A DNA stretch of 64,000 nucleotides from Arachis hypogaea (lineage: Eukaryota; Streptophyta; Magnoliopsida; Fabales; Fabaceae), in the NCBI RefSeq assembly GCF_003086295.3, contig NC_092039.1, positions 96,306,561 to 96,370,560 on the forward strand, read 5' to 3'. Every line of letters starts with the position of its first letter. Positions within the stretch are counted from its first letter, which is position 1. This document shows positions 20,794 to 32,344 of the stretch, piece after piece. Position numbers and translations under genes: made by a program. The notes below the pieces were generated by a model, which was not told where the DNA came from, ran no database searches, and saw nothing but the letters and a program-made list of their open reading frames with translations.

Positions 20794-22183
20794 TGATTTC
20801 TTTTCCAAGAAACTGTTTTAGGGCACCCTACCAATTTGAAATTTTTCGATTGAACTTGCATGAAAGAATTTATTTTGGAACATGGTTTTTGAGCTAAGAA
20901 CACACAACCTTGTGAGATTTGAGCTTAATGGCGTAGTTACATCTTATAACCACTTATTTTCCTTCTTGTGTGCAATTATTCTCTTTCTATGATTGTAATC
21001 TTTGATTTGTTTGATTCTTTATGTCCATTATTCCTTGTATTCATGCATTTATATGATTGAGGCCATTGTTTCACTAGCTCACTTACCCAAATGGCCTTAC
21101 CTTTTATCTTCCATTGTTAGCAAATTTGAGCCTACGCTTAACCCACTTGTTCTTATTTTAGCACATTACAAGCCTTAAAGTGAAAAACAATAATTATCCT
21201 CTATTTAGTTCTTTGATTAGCTTAGGCTAGTGCGTGTGAGTATCATTCAAGTGTGGGAACCTCGGGATATTGAGGGAGTAAAAGGGTAGTTTTGTATTTT
21301 TATTGGAAATATTGGGAATTAGGTACATACTCATGTATTAATTAAAATGTATAGACCTTATGCATTGATGTTCTTGTACGTAGCTTGAAAGAAAGAAAAA
21401 TAAAAAATGAGAAAAAATAAAAGAAAAAGAAAAAATATAATAAATGTGAAAAAGAAAAAAAAGAAAAAAATAGAAAGAAAAGAAAAAGAAAAGAAAAGTA
21501 ATAAAAAGGGGACAAAATGCCCCAAGTGAAGCTCAATAAAATCAATGCATATGTGTTGTGATAAAGAAAAAAATGCATGAGTATGAGAAGAAAAAGAGAA
21601 AAATGGGTAGCTAGGTTAGTTTTGAAATTGTATAGGATGTCATAGGTTAGGTGGGAAGTTTAAGCTTATCAAAGATTCAAATTTCAAGCTCACTTGACCA
21701 AATATGCATCCTTACCTTGACCCTAGCCCCATTACAACCTAAAGAAAAGACCTCATGATACTTGTATGCATGTATGAAATATATGTTGATTGTTAGAAGA
21801 AAAACAAATCTTAGAAAGCATGATTAGGGGAGAATTGAGAGAATCGACCCTACACACTTGAGCGACTAGAGTGCAAACACTTCCGGTGAGGGTTCGATGC
21901 TCAATTCCTTGATTCCCAGCTTTCATAAGATTTCTTCTTGCAAGTCTATTTAAACTTCATTATTTTTATACTTGAATTGGTAGGATTCATGAATCGTTAT
22001 ATGATCTTGGCCCTAATTGTGCATACATGCTCTTGAAGGATTGATTTATTTTTAACCAAGTAGGTAGAATCATTTTGCATTTAGTTGCATTCATATAGAT
22101 AGATGCATTTAGGTTATTTGCATTGAATAAATGTCATACCCCTTGTTTCATTCTTGGTTTAAGCATGAGGACATGCTTGGTTT
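20794..22183 (+). other. 3' untranslated interior of copy B
   Basis: Near-identical to 3966-5357, including the purine tract at about 21386-21507. No gene seen. A polypurine tract (AAGTGTGGGGAGG) follows at 22184-22197. Confidence 0.6.
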
Positions 22184-22197
22184 AAGTGTGGGGAGGT

Positions 22198-23743
22198 TGA
22201 TAAATCCCATTTGTAGGGTTTATCTTGTGTTGAATTAAGGGGACTTTATAACCTTTTAGCCACATTTATTCAATGGAATAGCATACTTTTGTAAATTCTC
22301 CTTTAATTGTGCTTAAGAGTGAATACATGCTTTTAGGACTCAAAATAGCTAAATTTAATTCACCTTGATTCCATTAGATGCCTTTATATGTTTGTTAAGT
22401 GATTTCAGATTTAGGAGGCAAAGAGTGGATCAAGGGAATGAAGGAAAAGCATGTAGAAATGGAGAACTCATGAAGAAATGAAGGAATCGCAAAAGCTGTC
22501 AAGCCAACCTCTTCGCACTTAATCGACCATAACTTAAGCTACAAAGGTCCAAATGATACGGTTTCAGTTGCGTTGGAAAGCTATCATCTGGTGCTTCGAA
22601 ATGATAAAAGATTTGTCAGAGTTGCATCGTGCATAAGGGTGCGCACGATCACGGTACACGGACATGCCGATTTGCGTGTGATTCATTAAATGCAAATTCG
22701 TGGCCAGCAAATTCTAAAGCCTTGTGGGCCCAATCCAACTCATTTATAATGCTATTTAAGCCAAGGATTGAAGGGAAATTGACATACTTTACACTTAGTT
22801 ACCATTAGTTTAGTTTTAGTTTAGTTTTGGAGGGAAAGTTAGTTTTAGAGAGAGAAGCTCTTACTTCTCTCTAGGATTAGGTTAGAGGTGGATTAGGATT
22901 TCTTAGATCTAGTTTAATTTCATGATTTGATTCACTTTTCCTTTATCAATTCTTGTTCCTCTACTCTTCCCCTCTCTACTTTTGTATTTCATTCTTGTAA
23001 TTGTTACTTTGTTGTTGATGCACTCTTTCTTCCTCTATTTTCCTTTAATGCAATTTAAGGTAACTTATGTAGATCTTGTTTCCTTTAATTGTTGTTGTTT
23101 AATTACTTGTAATTGAGTAGTGTAGATTTACTTTCCTTGCAATTTTACTATGCTTTCCTTTTATGCCTTCCAAGTGTTTGATGAAATGCTTGGTTGGATT
23201 TTAGAGTAGAACTTTATGCTCTTGGCTTGAAAAGGTAACTTAGGAACTCTTGAGTTACTAATGTCCAAGTGATTGATGATTGGGAGCCATTGACTCTAGT
23301 TCTCACTAATCGAATTAGTGGAGAGTTAGGACCTATGGACTTGGATTGATATATCTCATTTAACTTTCCTTTACTAGTAGTTAGAGGATGATTTAATGAG
23401 ATTAATCCTTGGCAATTCTCATATTGTGGTTAGTGATAGGGATAGAGATCCTTGACCACCACTTCTTGCCAAGACCTTACTAGCCATTAGTTTACTTTCT
23501 TGCCATTTATCTTTAATGTTTCTTATCAAAACCCCAAAAATAACTCATAACCAATAACAAGACACTTTATTGTAATTTCTAGGGAGAACGACACGAGCTT
23601 TAAATACTTCGGTTTATAATTTTAGCGGTTTGTTTTAGTGACAAACAATCTTTTGTATGAAAGGATTATTGTTGGTTTTGAAACTATACTTGCAACGAGA
23701 ATTCATTTGTGAAATTCTATACTGTCAAAAATCTAAATCATCA
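22198..23743 (+). repeat. LTR3 (3' LTR of copy B, 1546 bp)
   Basis: It starts TGATAAATCC and ends ATCA. It has clearly more differences from LTR2 (about 28 in the last 614 bp and about 30 in the first 470 bp, by eye) than LTR1 has. The sequence beyond it belongs to another element; the expected duplication partner AGGAC lies outside the window. Confidence 0.88.
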
Positions 23744-24310
23744 AGGACCACGAATTGCTTGAGTGTGACCTCTAGAAAACTCGGGAATTAAGTAGGGGCA
23801 CTGTTCATACCTTGACCCAATAAATAAAGTTAGGCCCAATAACGAAGGAAGGCCTACCAAAAGAGGCGGCCTCTATAGCATACCCGACCTCTTTAAAGAG
23901 GTCAGACATCGTGAAAGAAGTCTAGCTCTGCTTGCCCAAACATGTGACTGCCTCCGTGAATCTCTCCACGCATATCTATTTTCCCTAAAAGATAGATCTC
24001 AACAAATCCCATGATAAAGGGAACGGTCATCTACCAACAAAGGTGGATCTACTCCATCAAAGGTGGTTATTGACTCTACTATAAGTACACTGACACCCCT
24101 CAGGTATAATTTACATTTTAATATGCAAAAACCTGCCTAAAATCCGTGCTAACTTAAGCATCAGAATGTCTTGCAGGTACCAACCCCACCTCCTCCCAAG
24201 GGACTCGACGGTGGCACCTTGGCACCAAACAAGTTGAACGCTGCCTTATAAGGATTCTAGACCTCACATCCAGGCTCAAATCAACATTTCAGGTAACCCT
24301 CGGAATAATT
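23744..24310 (+). mobile_element. 3' end of an older LTR element (tail plus LTR fragment)
   Basis: A purine-rich AGTAGGGGCAC is followed by TGTTCATACCTTGACCC at 23802, which looks like a polypurine tract and LTR start. The stretch GTGTCTTGCAGGTACC-like near 24165-24182 and GGTAACCCTCGG near the end resemble the R/U5 of legume Ty3-type LTRs I recognise. No primer site or coding interior follows, so this is a truncated remnant. Complex A/B sits in its tail. Confidence 0.55.
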
Positions 24311-24432
24311 ATTATTAATAATACAAAAAGAGACATTATTGTTTTAGTTAGATAAATTGGATCAATTTCCCATCTTAGATATTACAAACTTACCCACACG
24401 CCATTCAACATTTTTCTTTTAATCAGAATTTG

Positions 24433-25211
24433 ATGTCTAATATTATCTCTTATAACTTAGATGAGCAAACTGGTTTGAAAGCTGGCTCGACTTGGAATGG
24501 GACATCTTCTAAAGTATATTCTGCGAGTAATAGACATTTCTGATTTTGCAAAAGGTTTATTGGATGGGAAGAGCAACAAAATTGGCTTTGGCTTTGGAGG
24601 CGGTAGGTTCTTAAGAAGCATAAATTGTTGGCATGACTTTTGTCTCAGGGATGTCTTTTCCACTACTCTCAGATAAGATTCAAAAGAGGAATATCGAACA
24701 AAAATTCATGTTTGATGTGTCTTTCCTCCCAAGAATCAGTGTTGCAATGCATCAGGGACTGTCCCGAAGCACAAGTTATTTGGAACAACTTAAAAAAATT
24801 AGTCATCAATTGTAGGATTTGCAAGCTTGGTTTATAAAGAACAGTAAGGATCATGTCTTCAGATTTTTCTCGGGACTCTGGTGGATTTTGCGAATGAGAA
24901 ACAATGACATTTTCAAATCGAAAAAGCTTTGGTCTCTAGAAAAGAAACTTTTGTCCGTCTTTGATTTGCAACATGTTTTTATATCTTCATTCTTGAGTGC
25001 TTTTTGGAGTTTACCTTTTCCCGGTTCTTATAAGATAAATTGTGATGCTAATTATTATGGTTATGGTAAAAGAGTTGGATTTGCTTGTGTTATTAGAGAT
25101 TCAAATGGTGTGTGGTAGAAGGGTTGTATAGGTGTATTACCTAGTAATAGCATTTTTTTATGGAGAGTTGTTTGCTATTTAGAGAGGTTTTTTTTCTTGT
25201 TTGGGATATTG
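24433..25211 (+). pseudogene. LINE remnant: RT zinc-binding and RNase H fragments
   Basis: Broken frames read NSCLMCLSSQES...CIRDCPEAQVIWNNL, typical of the zf-RVT segment of plant L1-like LINEs, then GSYKINCDANYYGYGKRVGFACVIRDSNG, the start of the C-terminal RNase H-like domain. The expected continuation (CETDRVER..., AELRLIQRDTNK) appears only after 26867, so a 1.6 kb insertion splits the RNase H part. There are many stops and frameshifts; the element is dead. Confidence 0.7.
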
Positions 25212-25220
25212 GTCAAAGCA

Positions 25221-26588
25221 TAGTTGTCAGAACCGAACTGATAATCGAACCGATTAACCTACTAGTTTACTAATTTACTGGTTCAACCGATAAATTACTA
25301 GTTGAACCAGTAAAACCAATCCCACATAAATAAAAAATATAAAATAATATACAATAGTATCTTAATTTAACACAGTAAGAATAACAAAAAATATACTCAG
25401 CTACAAGAATAATTAGGAACCTAATTTGATTACAAATAGAAAATATTCTCTAAAATAACATCACCAAAAACAGAAACAAGGAAAACATCAAATTCTCTAT
25501 ATGACCCTTTTTCACAATGATTCCATACCTTCAATAAAACCAATGATCCCCCAATTCTTGACCAAGTCAAACACTTATTACACCTCACTAAATTTGCAAC
25601 CATTTCCCTCCAACATTGCTTAGAACAAAGAATTCACATAGTCTTTAACATGGTTCGTCAGCAAAAACCAAAATCAACACAAATAGAACAATGTCAATCA
25701 CCATACCTTTTCAATTTGCTTAGCTCTTCAGTATCCATCATAAAAAAATCACAAATTTAAGACCAATTCATAGAGAAAGCATACAAGTCAAGCCAAAAAA
25801 TTAAAACTTTATATGAAATTTGAGAGAAGAATATCAAAGGGTTACTACCTTTGAAGGAAAAAGTCCCAATTTTGCGGGTATGAAGTGAAATTCGGAAGAA
25901 AAGGACCAAAAATTGCAAACTTCAATTTTCTGTTTATGCTAGAAGCTCTAGAACTTTGTCTTTCTTTGTGTATTATTTTCTGCTCCAAAACTGTCAAAAT
26001 AAGCCAAAATAAGGACAGTAAGAATCAGGACGTCACACAAAGAATCAAGATTTCACAAGAATTCGGATTTCACACAAAAAATTTTCACAGTGTTTATGTT
26101 CTCTTCCTCTGCAAGAATAAGAAATTCACAAATTCAACAAGTTATAATCAACAACAATATAAAATAAATAGATTCATAATAAACATAATTAATCATCACT
26201 TATTTAATCAAATTATAACCCAACTGAATAACTTAAAAAAATAAAAAATAAAAACTAAGAGTGAGTTTCACTAAGACATGAAATACTAATTTGTTCGAGC
26301 ACGGCGAAGCAAATTCTGGCAAGGGGAGGCAACAGCGATAGATGAGGATGCAGAGCAAGGAGACGTGACAGTGCAGGTTGCTTGGGAGCCACAGACACGA
26401 CGGGGCAGTGCAGGGGAGCTACAGACGCAACGACACAGTGTCAGAAATACTCCTAAGCCAGTGAGACGAACCAGAGGAGCCGACCGGCGATCGCGAGTTT
26501 TGGAATTGGAGTGCAATTGAGAGGGACTGAGAGACTGGTGAACTGATGAGGAAGAGAGGCCTTTAAGCAGCCGTTTAGGGTTAGGGAT

Positions 26589-26647
<59 letters not shown>

Positions 26648-26858
26648 GAAACAGCGTCGTTTTCGTATGGGGAGGAAAAATTTTTTTTCGAACCTGCCAA
26701 TTTTTCCAAAGCCGGTAGTTTTTACTATAATCAAACGGTCCAATCTAATTCGATTTGGTTCTTTATCTTGTCTGGTCAAATGAATCAACCGAATTGGCCT
26801 AAAGTCTAATTTATCGATTTTTTGGTCCGATCGGCTAGTCCAATTCTTACCACTTTGA
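25221..26858. mobile_element. Non-autonomous TIR DNA element inside the LINE
   Basis: Flanked by near-identical 9-mers GTCAAAGCA (25212-25220) and GTCAAAGAT (26859-26867). The ends form imperfect inverted repeats (AGTTGTCAGAACCGAACT against the reverse complement AGTGGTAAGAATTGGACT). The subterminal regions are rich in AACCG/CGGTT-type words. The 9-bp flank suggests a Mutator-like origin, but the class is not proven. It carries no transposase; the ORFs inside are composition-driven. Confidence 0.5.
26591..26644. repeat. (TC)27 microsatellite
   Basis: 54 bp of uninterrupted TC dinucleotide inside the TIR element. Confidence 0.97.
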
Positions 26859-26867
26859 GTCAAAGAT

Positions 26868-27150
26868 ATATCATTTGTGAAACAGATCGTGTAGAGAGGT
26901 CTTTACTCTCATTCAAACTATGGATGAAGCTTCTAGCTTTGAGACTTTCTTAAGCTAAAAGGCCCAGGACATCATACAATGAAACTGGTATGCTGAGCTT
27001 CGTTTGATTCAAAGAGATACTAACAAAATGATAGATACTATGGTTAAATAGGCACTGGTTGTGAACACTGATTATATTGAATTTCTTGTTCTTTGGAAGG
27101 ATTTGGAGGATTGCTTGCAAAAAAATATTACTGATGTTAGATAGTTCTTA
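26868..27150 (+). pseudogene. LINE remnant, distal RNase H part
   Basis: Broken translation gives CETDRVER, then DIIQ-NWYAELRLIQRDTNKM and a tail, matching the end of a LINE RNase H-like domain and continuing from 25211. Confidence 0.6.
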
Positions 27151-27654
27151 GTGTTTTTTTCTTTATTCTTTTTTTCCTTCTTTATTTCTTTTTAGGGAAT
27201 GTCTTTGGTGAAAAAAGTATAATATGATCCTTAAAGCACCATGCACAAAGATTCTTGATGTAGGGTCTAGATTGCTGCTGGACACAAGTTGTTGGTATTA
27301 TTAAATTTGACCCAACATTAAATATAATTGTGAACCGGTACATGAGATGATTTAATTGAACCAACAATTTTATGATCGGTTTTTCTTTTTTAGTTGAAAA
27401 AGGGTTTTGATGGGTTTTTTACTTTTTTGTTAGATTTGGCCACATGGCCTGCACCCACAGCCCACCCAAAAATATTGTAATACAAACCCATATCCTCAAA
27501 ACTTAGATAAATAAAAAAGTGAAAATTAATTATTTTTAAACTAAGATAATTTGATTCATATATGATAAAAATTATAAATTTAGCCGTGATTAATTACTTA
27601 ATTTAAATTTTATCATTTTTTTCATTTTAAAATAAATTTTTAAATAAAAATACT

Positions 27655-27687
<33 letters not shown>

Positions 27688-28790
27688 AACCACTAAATTA
27701 ATTATTATATATTTCTATATAGTAAAAATTTATATACACTTAATTTTAGAGAAAATTGATAATTGAAAGTCCTTAGATGATAATTTAGTATGTATTTAGA
27801 TTAGCTTTTGTCAAACTGGAGTTTGAATGAAAGTGATTTTGTAGAATTGATTTTGGGTAAAAGTGAGTCTACGTATATTTGACAATTCTATACTAACATT
27901 GATTTTGATAAAATAAATATTATTTGGATAATATTAGTTAAAATCACTTTTAAATTGATAATTAGTTAATTACTAAAAAAATATAATATTAAATTATAAT
28001 ATTATTTTTTAATATATTTATTCTTTTTATACTTCTCTTAGTATATTTTTTATATAATATTTTTTATAATACTCTATTTTAGTATGTTATAATTTTTTAT
28101 TATTGTAATAAAATTAATATTTATTTATTAAATTAAAAACAATATATAAAAATAGATAATTTTTTAAGTTTTTTTAGAATAAAAATTAATATTTATTTAT
28201 TAAAATAAAAATAATATATAAAATAATATATTTTAGTATTCTTTATAAGTACTCTCAATAATCTTATTTTGTTTACGGTTTTGAGTTCTAATTTTTTACT
28301 AATTATGTTTTTATTATTATTTATAATTAATTTTTTATTTAATTTATCATTTCTAATAGGAACAATAATACATATTATAACAAATTAGAATAAAAAATAG
28401 TGAATAATAATTATAATAATAAATTTTACAATATCAAATAAAAAAATATTCTATAATTTTTTTAGTATTTTCAGTATTTTTTTATTTAATATTATTTTGG
28501 ACGGTAAAATTTTATCACTTATGACCCTATTATTATGTATGATCAATTTTTTTATTTATTTTGTCATTTTTAATAAGATCAATGATTCATATTATAACAA
28601 AATTATAATAACAAAATTAATAAAAAGTTTAATAAAAAATAAAAAATTAAAACATGAAAGAAAATACTAAAAATTGATAAAAAAAAAATTAAAATATTTG
28701 AAATGACCTTAAACAATCTGAAATTTTTTTTGAGAAAAACTATTAAAACCAATAATGATCATCAAAGGTAAACGCACATTTAAGTAAACG
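27151..28790. other. AT-rich intergenic stretch
   Basis: No ORF of substance. It contains a CATACATA(TA)n run at about 27657-27687. A stretch beginning near 27790 (TTTAGATTAGCTTTTGTCAA) resembles a common degraded legume MITE, but I cannot define its ends. 28.0-28.7 kb is low-complexity A/T. Confidence 0.6.
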
Positions 28791-28851
28791 CAGAAGCAAT
28801 AGTGTAATCTCCCACCTTTCACAGCCGTGCACTATTTTCTTTAGCTCAGGG

Positions 28852-29433
28852 TTGCATAGTCAATTCACATCCAAGCTCCTCTACAAAAAATTAACACTGC
28901 AGATTATTCTCCACAACGACATTGTTTCAATCAGCATTAGCTCCTTGCCACAGCCAACGGCGCTGCCGAGAACCGTCTCACCATTTAATTTCCACAATTG
29001 CCTTTTTCCTAGGCTTTCAAATTCAATTCCGCAAATCTTGAAAAAGCGAAAAACTTTTGATTCAATTTCCACGAACATAGCGTCGTGGAAGGCACTATAG
29101 AGGGCACACCCAGGTGGCAACCTTACTTTTCATGCCGGGTGCATTGAGGCGGACGGCATGGTACGCAGTAGCGATATGGATTGGAGAGATGCAAAGAAAC
29201 TTCAAGAAGTGAAAGGGGATCCGGCAATTAAACCCATCACAAATCCAGAGCCCGCTGAATTGAGGACATCATCAAAGCTTTCTTCCATTGTTAGGCATTC
29301 TTCCATTGTTTCCATGGTAGCCATTCAAATCGCACATTTCTTAGAATTTTTCAATCGCAAAGGCTTCACCTTTACTATTAACCACACACCATACAATGGG
29401 GTTATGCGTTTCTCTATTTTCCTACTTCTTTAA
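28852..29433 (+). pseudogene. Unidentified gene fragment, one stop
   Basis: One frame runs from the ATG at 28852 to 29433, with a single in-frame TAG at 29098-29100. The part before the stop is rich in Ser, Pro and Arg, like an organelle targeting region (LPRTVSPFNFHNCLFPRLS). The part after it (DMDWRDAKKLQEVKGDP, IKPITNPEPAEL) has the amino-acid balance of a real protein. I do not recognise the family. It may be an intact gene with an intron removing the stop, or a decayed gene piece. Confidence 0.35.
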
Positions 29434-29956
29434 AAGACCATGAATTGACATGAAATATTTGTTGCAATGGAAGACCATGATCTTCAAGAAGCTTGTAAAT
29501 TGATATGTCTAGATCTGATATATAATAAATAACAAAATATGTTTTCTTTAAATTTGCTCCACATGTTAACTTTTATTAATTGTGAACCAACCCTCATATT
29601 TTTCATTTATTTCTCTTATTACCTGGTCCTTCATGGTCCAGAAGATACTTTCCCCACCTAAGAAAGCTCCTTCTTTTTAAGTCACAAAAAAAAAACTCTT
29701 CCACACCATACTCACACATATAATAATAAAGGTTCTATCTGTTATTTAGTATTAGTAAAATTATGAATCCAAATATATTTATTCTAGACCAAGACCTTGC
29801 GTATAAAGACAGCATATTTTCTTTTTTTTTTCTTTTGGTTTTCCACGATATTTTTTGACAGGTCAAAAATCAATCCGTCGTAGATCTGAATTCTATTTAA
29901 GGGTCTATCGCTGACCAATGATTTTTTTTTGTATTTGACAGCATATTTTCATATAG
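29434..29956. other. Intergenic, no gene seen
   Basis: AT-rich with short homopolymer runs; nothing supportable. Confidence 0.5.
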
Positions 29957-30345
29957 AGGTGGCAATGGAGCGGGTAGGGACGGGATTTTGCCCTACCCAA
30001 CCCCGCCCCTCCTTACAATAATCTGCATTGAACTCGCCCCACTTCTACCTGTGGATCGTAAAATGTTAAAACCTAACTTGCTCCTGTCCCTATAATTATT
30101 AAAATTCAACAAAAAAATTAAATTTTAAAATTTATATAACCATCATTACATATATAACATAAATTAAAATAAATTTTAAATATAGTACAATATTATTAAT
30201 CATTTTACTAATTATATTACATATATTATATATTAAAATATATATATCTATCTTAAATCAGACCTCGTCCCGCCCCGTTAAAACCCACCTCGAGCGGGTA
30301 AAAGCGGGTAGGTATCCACAAGTTCATGTAGTATTACCATTCCTA
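29957..30345. mobile_element. MITE-like element with GGCGGGT/ACCCGCC ends
   Basis: GC-rich ends face each other around an AT-rich middle: GGTGGCAATGGAGCGGGTAGG on the left, and CGGGTAGG...ATTACCATTCCT on the right. This GGCAA...CGGGTA type of repeat is common in legume genomes. The boundaries are approximate and I see no clean target duplication. Confidence 0.4.
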
Positions 30346-30573
30346 ATTTTATACAAGTTTGTATAAGATTCATTCGACTAGTGTTCATGGCCCAGTCCGA
30401 AGACTTGGACCGAGCCAGTTCAGTCGAGCCAATTTAGTTCCCTTTCATGATTACTCGCCCATACTCCAAAAAAAAAAAAAAAAACTATTCCCCCTAGTCA
30501 GAGCATTCAGTTAGAGTCGGGCCAAAACTCGGATTATCCGACCCGATAGACCCGGTGAGGGAGTAAGTGAGTC

Positions 30574-30826
30574 ATGAATCAGATGCTAGGGGTTATTAGG
30601 GTAAGGGTACTACATCCAACGCAGCGCTACACTGCTGACCACCTCGCAGCTCACACTGCCTCAACCCTGTGTCTCTGCCCTTTGTCTTCTTCTTCTTCTT
30701 CTTCTTTGTCGTTCTTACTCAGTGCCTCAACTCACTTGATCATTTGCGATTCAGCTCCCTCCATCAACATTCACGTTTAACCCTCTCTTCCTCACGTTGC
30801 CGCCGCCGTCTTCCTTGCAGCTGCAG
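30574..30826 (+). other. Probable 5' UTR exon of the zinc-finger gene
   Basis: A C/T-rich, TCT-repeat-bearing stretch (with CTT repeats at about 30687-30709) ends in GCTGCAG|GTAAAC, a good splice donor after 30826. A matching acceptor, CATCCCAG, ends at 32322, 22 bp before the ATG. The long ORF here is probably not translated. Inference only; a transcript would decide. Confidence 0.4.
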
Positions 30827-32344
30827 GTAAACCACTGCTCATTTAATTTTTTATTTTACTTGAAAATCTGAAGTAATCAAATAAATTTTAACTGAAATAA
30901 CTTATTTTTTTTATTGCTTTGTCTGATTATAAATTTTAAATTGTTCTCATTTTTGAAATATGTTAATGCTTTAGCCTTGATTATATATTTTTTATGCTAA
31001 CAACTACCGAGTTAGTATTGTTAGAAATGTAGATTGTCTGATATTAGCAGTATTATGGTTGATTTCTCTGTTATTAGTTGGTTTAGGATGTTCCTTGTTC
31101 TTGTTTTGCACAACTACCGAGTTAGTATTGTGTATGTTGTCCTGATAATTGGTTGCATTGTCAAAAGATATATATGATATCTAGACCTAGTTTTCACCCG
31201 GTCTAGACGTGGTATAGTTGTGGCCTGAAAGTGATTAGGTTTCATTGGGTATAGGGCCGGGTAAGGGTCAGGTTTAGGCCAAGACAACCCAGTTTCGCCT
31301 GTTTCGGCTTTCATCTAACTTTAAAGCCGCATATCTTCTTCTAAGCCATCGCCATCATCCCATGCAGCTTCATAGACGCAATGGACAAACATCACAAGCA
31401 GCACAGCAAGTTCCCTGTATTTTCCTCTTCTGTTCCTTCCTCCCTTCAGTGCCTTTCGCCAACATTTTGCTTGGTTTCGTTTCTTTTTGCGATTTTCATT
31501 GGCATTGTGGTAAATAAATACCAAAAAAGAAAAATTTCTTGGACCATTATGGGAGTGTTGAAGCAATGTTCTTTCTTGATTTTGGAGTATGAATTAAAAC
31601 TGTAGAACACCATATCACATTATCATGTTTTTTTAGCTGCTTAGTTCTTGAGTAATCAGCGTTTCATAATTAGACAGAAAAGGATGTCTCAATTTTATTG
31701 GGAAATGTAGTCTATGAGTGTGTTTTAGTGGACGAGATGATGTGTTTTAATGCATTATTCCTTGTTCTTTTGTGCTTCGTATGAATGTTTGCTAATTGAG
31801 GAAACCATGGATAAGTCAAGAAGAGCATAAACAATTAACAACATTGGAAGTTGGAACTATAAATCTATGACTAAAATGCTAGAAAGTAACAACGCAATCT
31901 AAACGTAACCTGTTGCCAGTTTTTGCATTTTTTTTTCATTCCTTTGCTTAATTGTGCTGGTGACAATTGATGATTGAAGAAACTGTCAATAATACTAGAA
32001 CAATTAACAACGTTAAAATTACGTGCTACACTACTACCATAACATGTTTAATAATGTAATCCTTTTTCTTTCGAAAGTAGTTGACTGCATGATCCCCTTG
32101 GTTATGTTGGTTATTGTACAATAATCTTATAGATAAAATAAAGGGCCACAGTCCTTACCCAGGTTTTTGGTGTATCAACTTTATTTTCGACTTTTCCAGT
32201 TATCCCTATTTCATTTGCAATCATATTGTTTACCATGTAGTTATGATTAGTATGGAATTGCCAAGTAAATGGTTCTGACTTTTGAACTTACTCTAACGGA
32301 ATAGTGTGTTTTGTCATCCCAGTTCAGTTGACTTTTGTGGTCAA

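Larger units (their letters stand above)
1..23743 (+). mobile_element. Tandem LTR retrotransposon complex A/B (LTR-int-LTR-int-LTR)
   Basis: Three copies of one LTR family alternate with two copies of one internal region: LTR1 (1-614, cut by the window edge), internal A (615-5371), LTR2 (5372-6915), internal B (6916-8166 plus 18882-22197) and LTR3 (22198-23743). Position 1 corresponds to 6302 with no indel up to the LTR end. Internal A and B look about 99% identical by eye, apart from a 188-bp deletion and element C in B. Each internal begins with a tRNA-Asp-type primer site and ends in a purine-rich tract before TGATAAATCC. No gag-pol domain is present; the gag slot holds a Tyr/Pro/Gln-rich frame. 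I infer a non-autonomous Ty3-like family with a tandem duplication. Its left end and target duplication lie outside the window. Confidence 0.85.
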
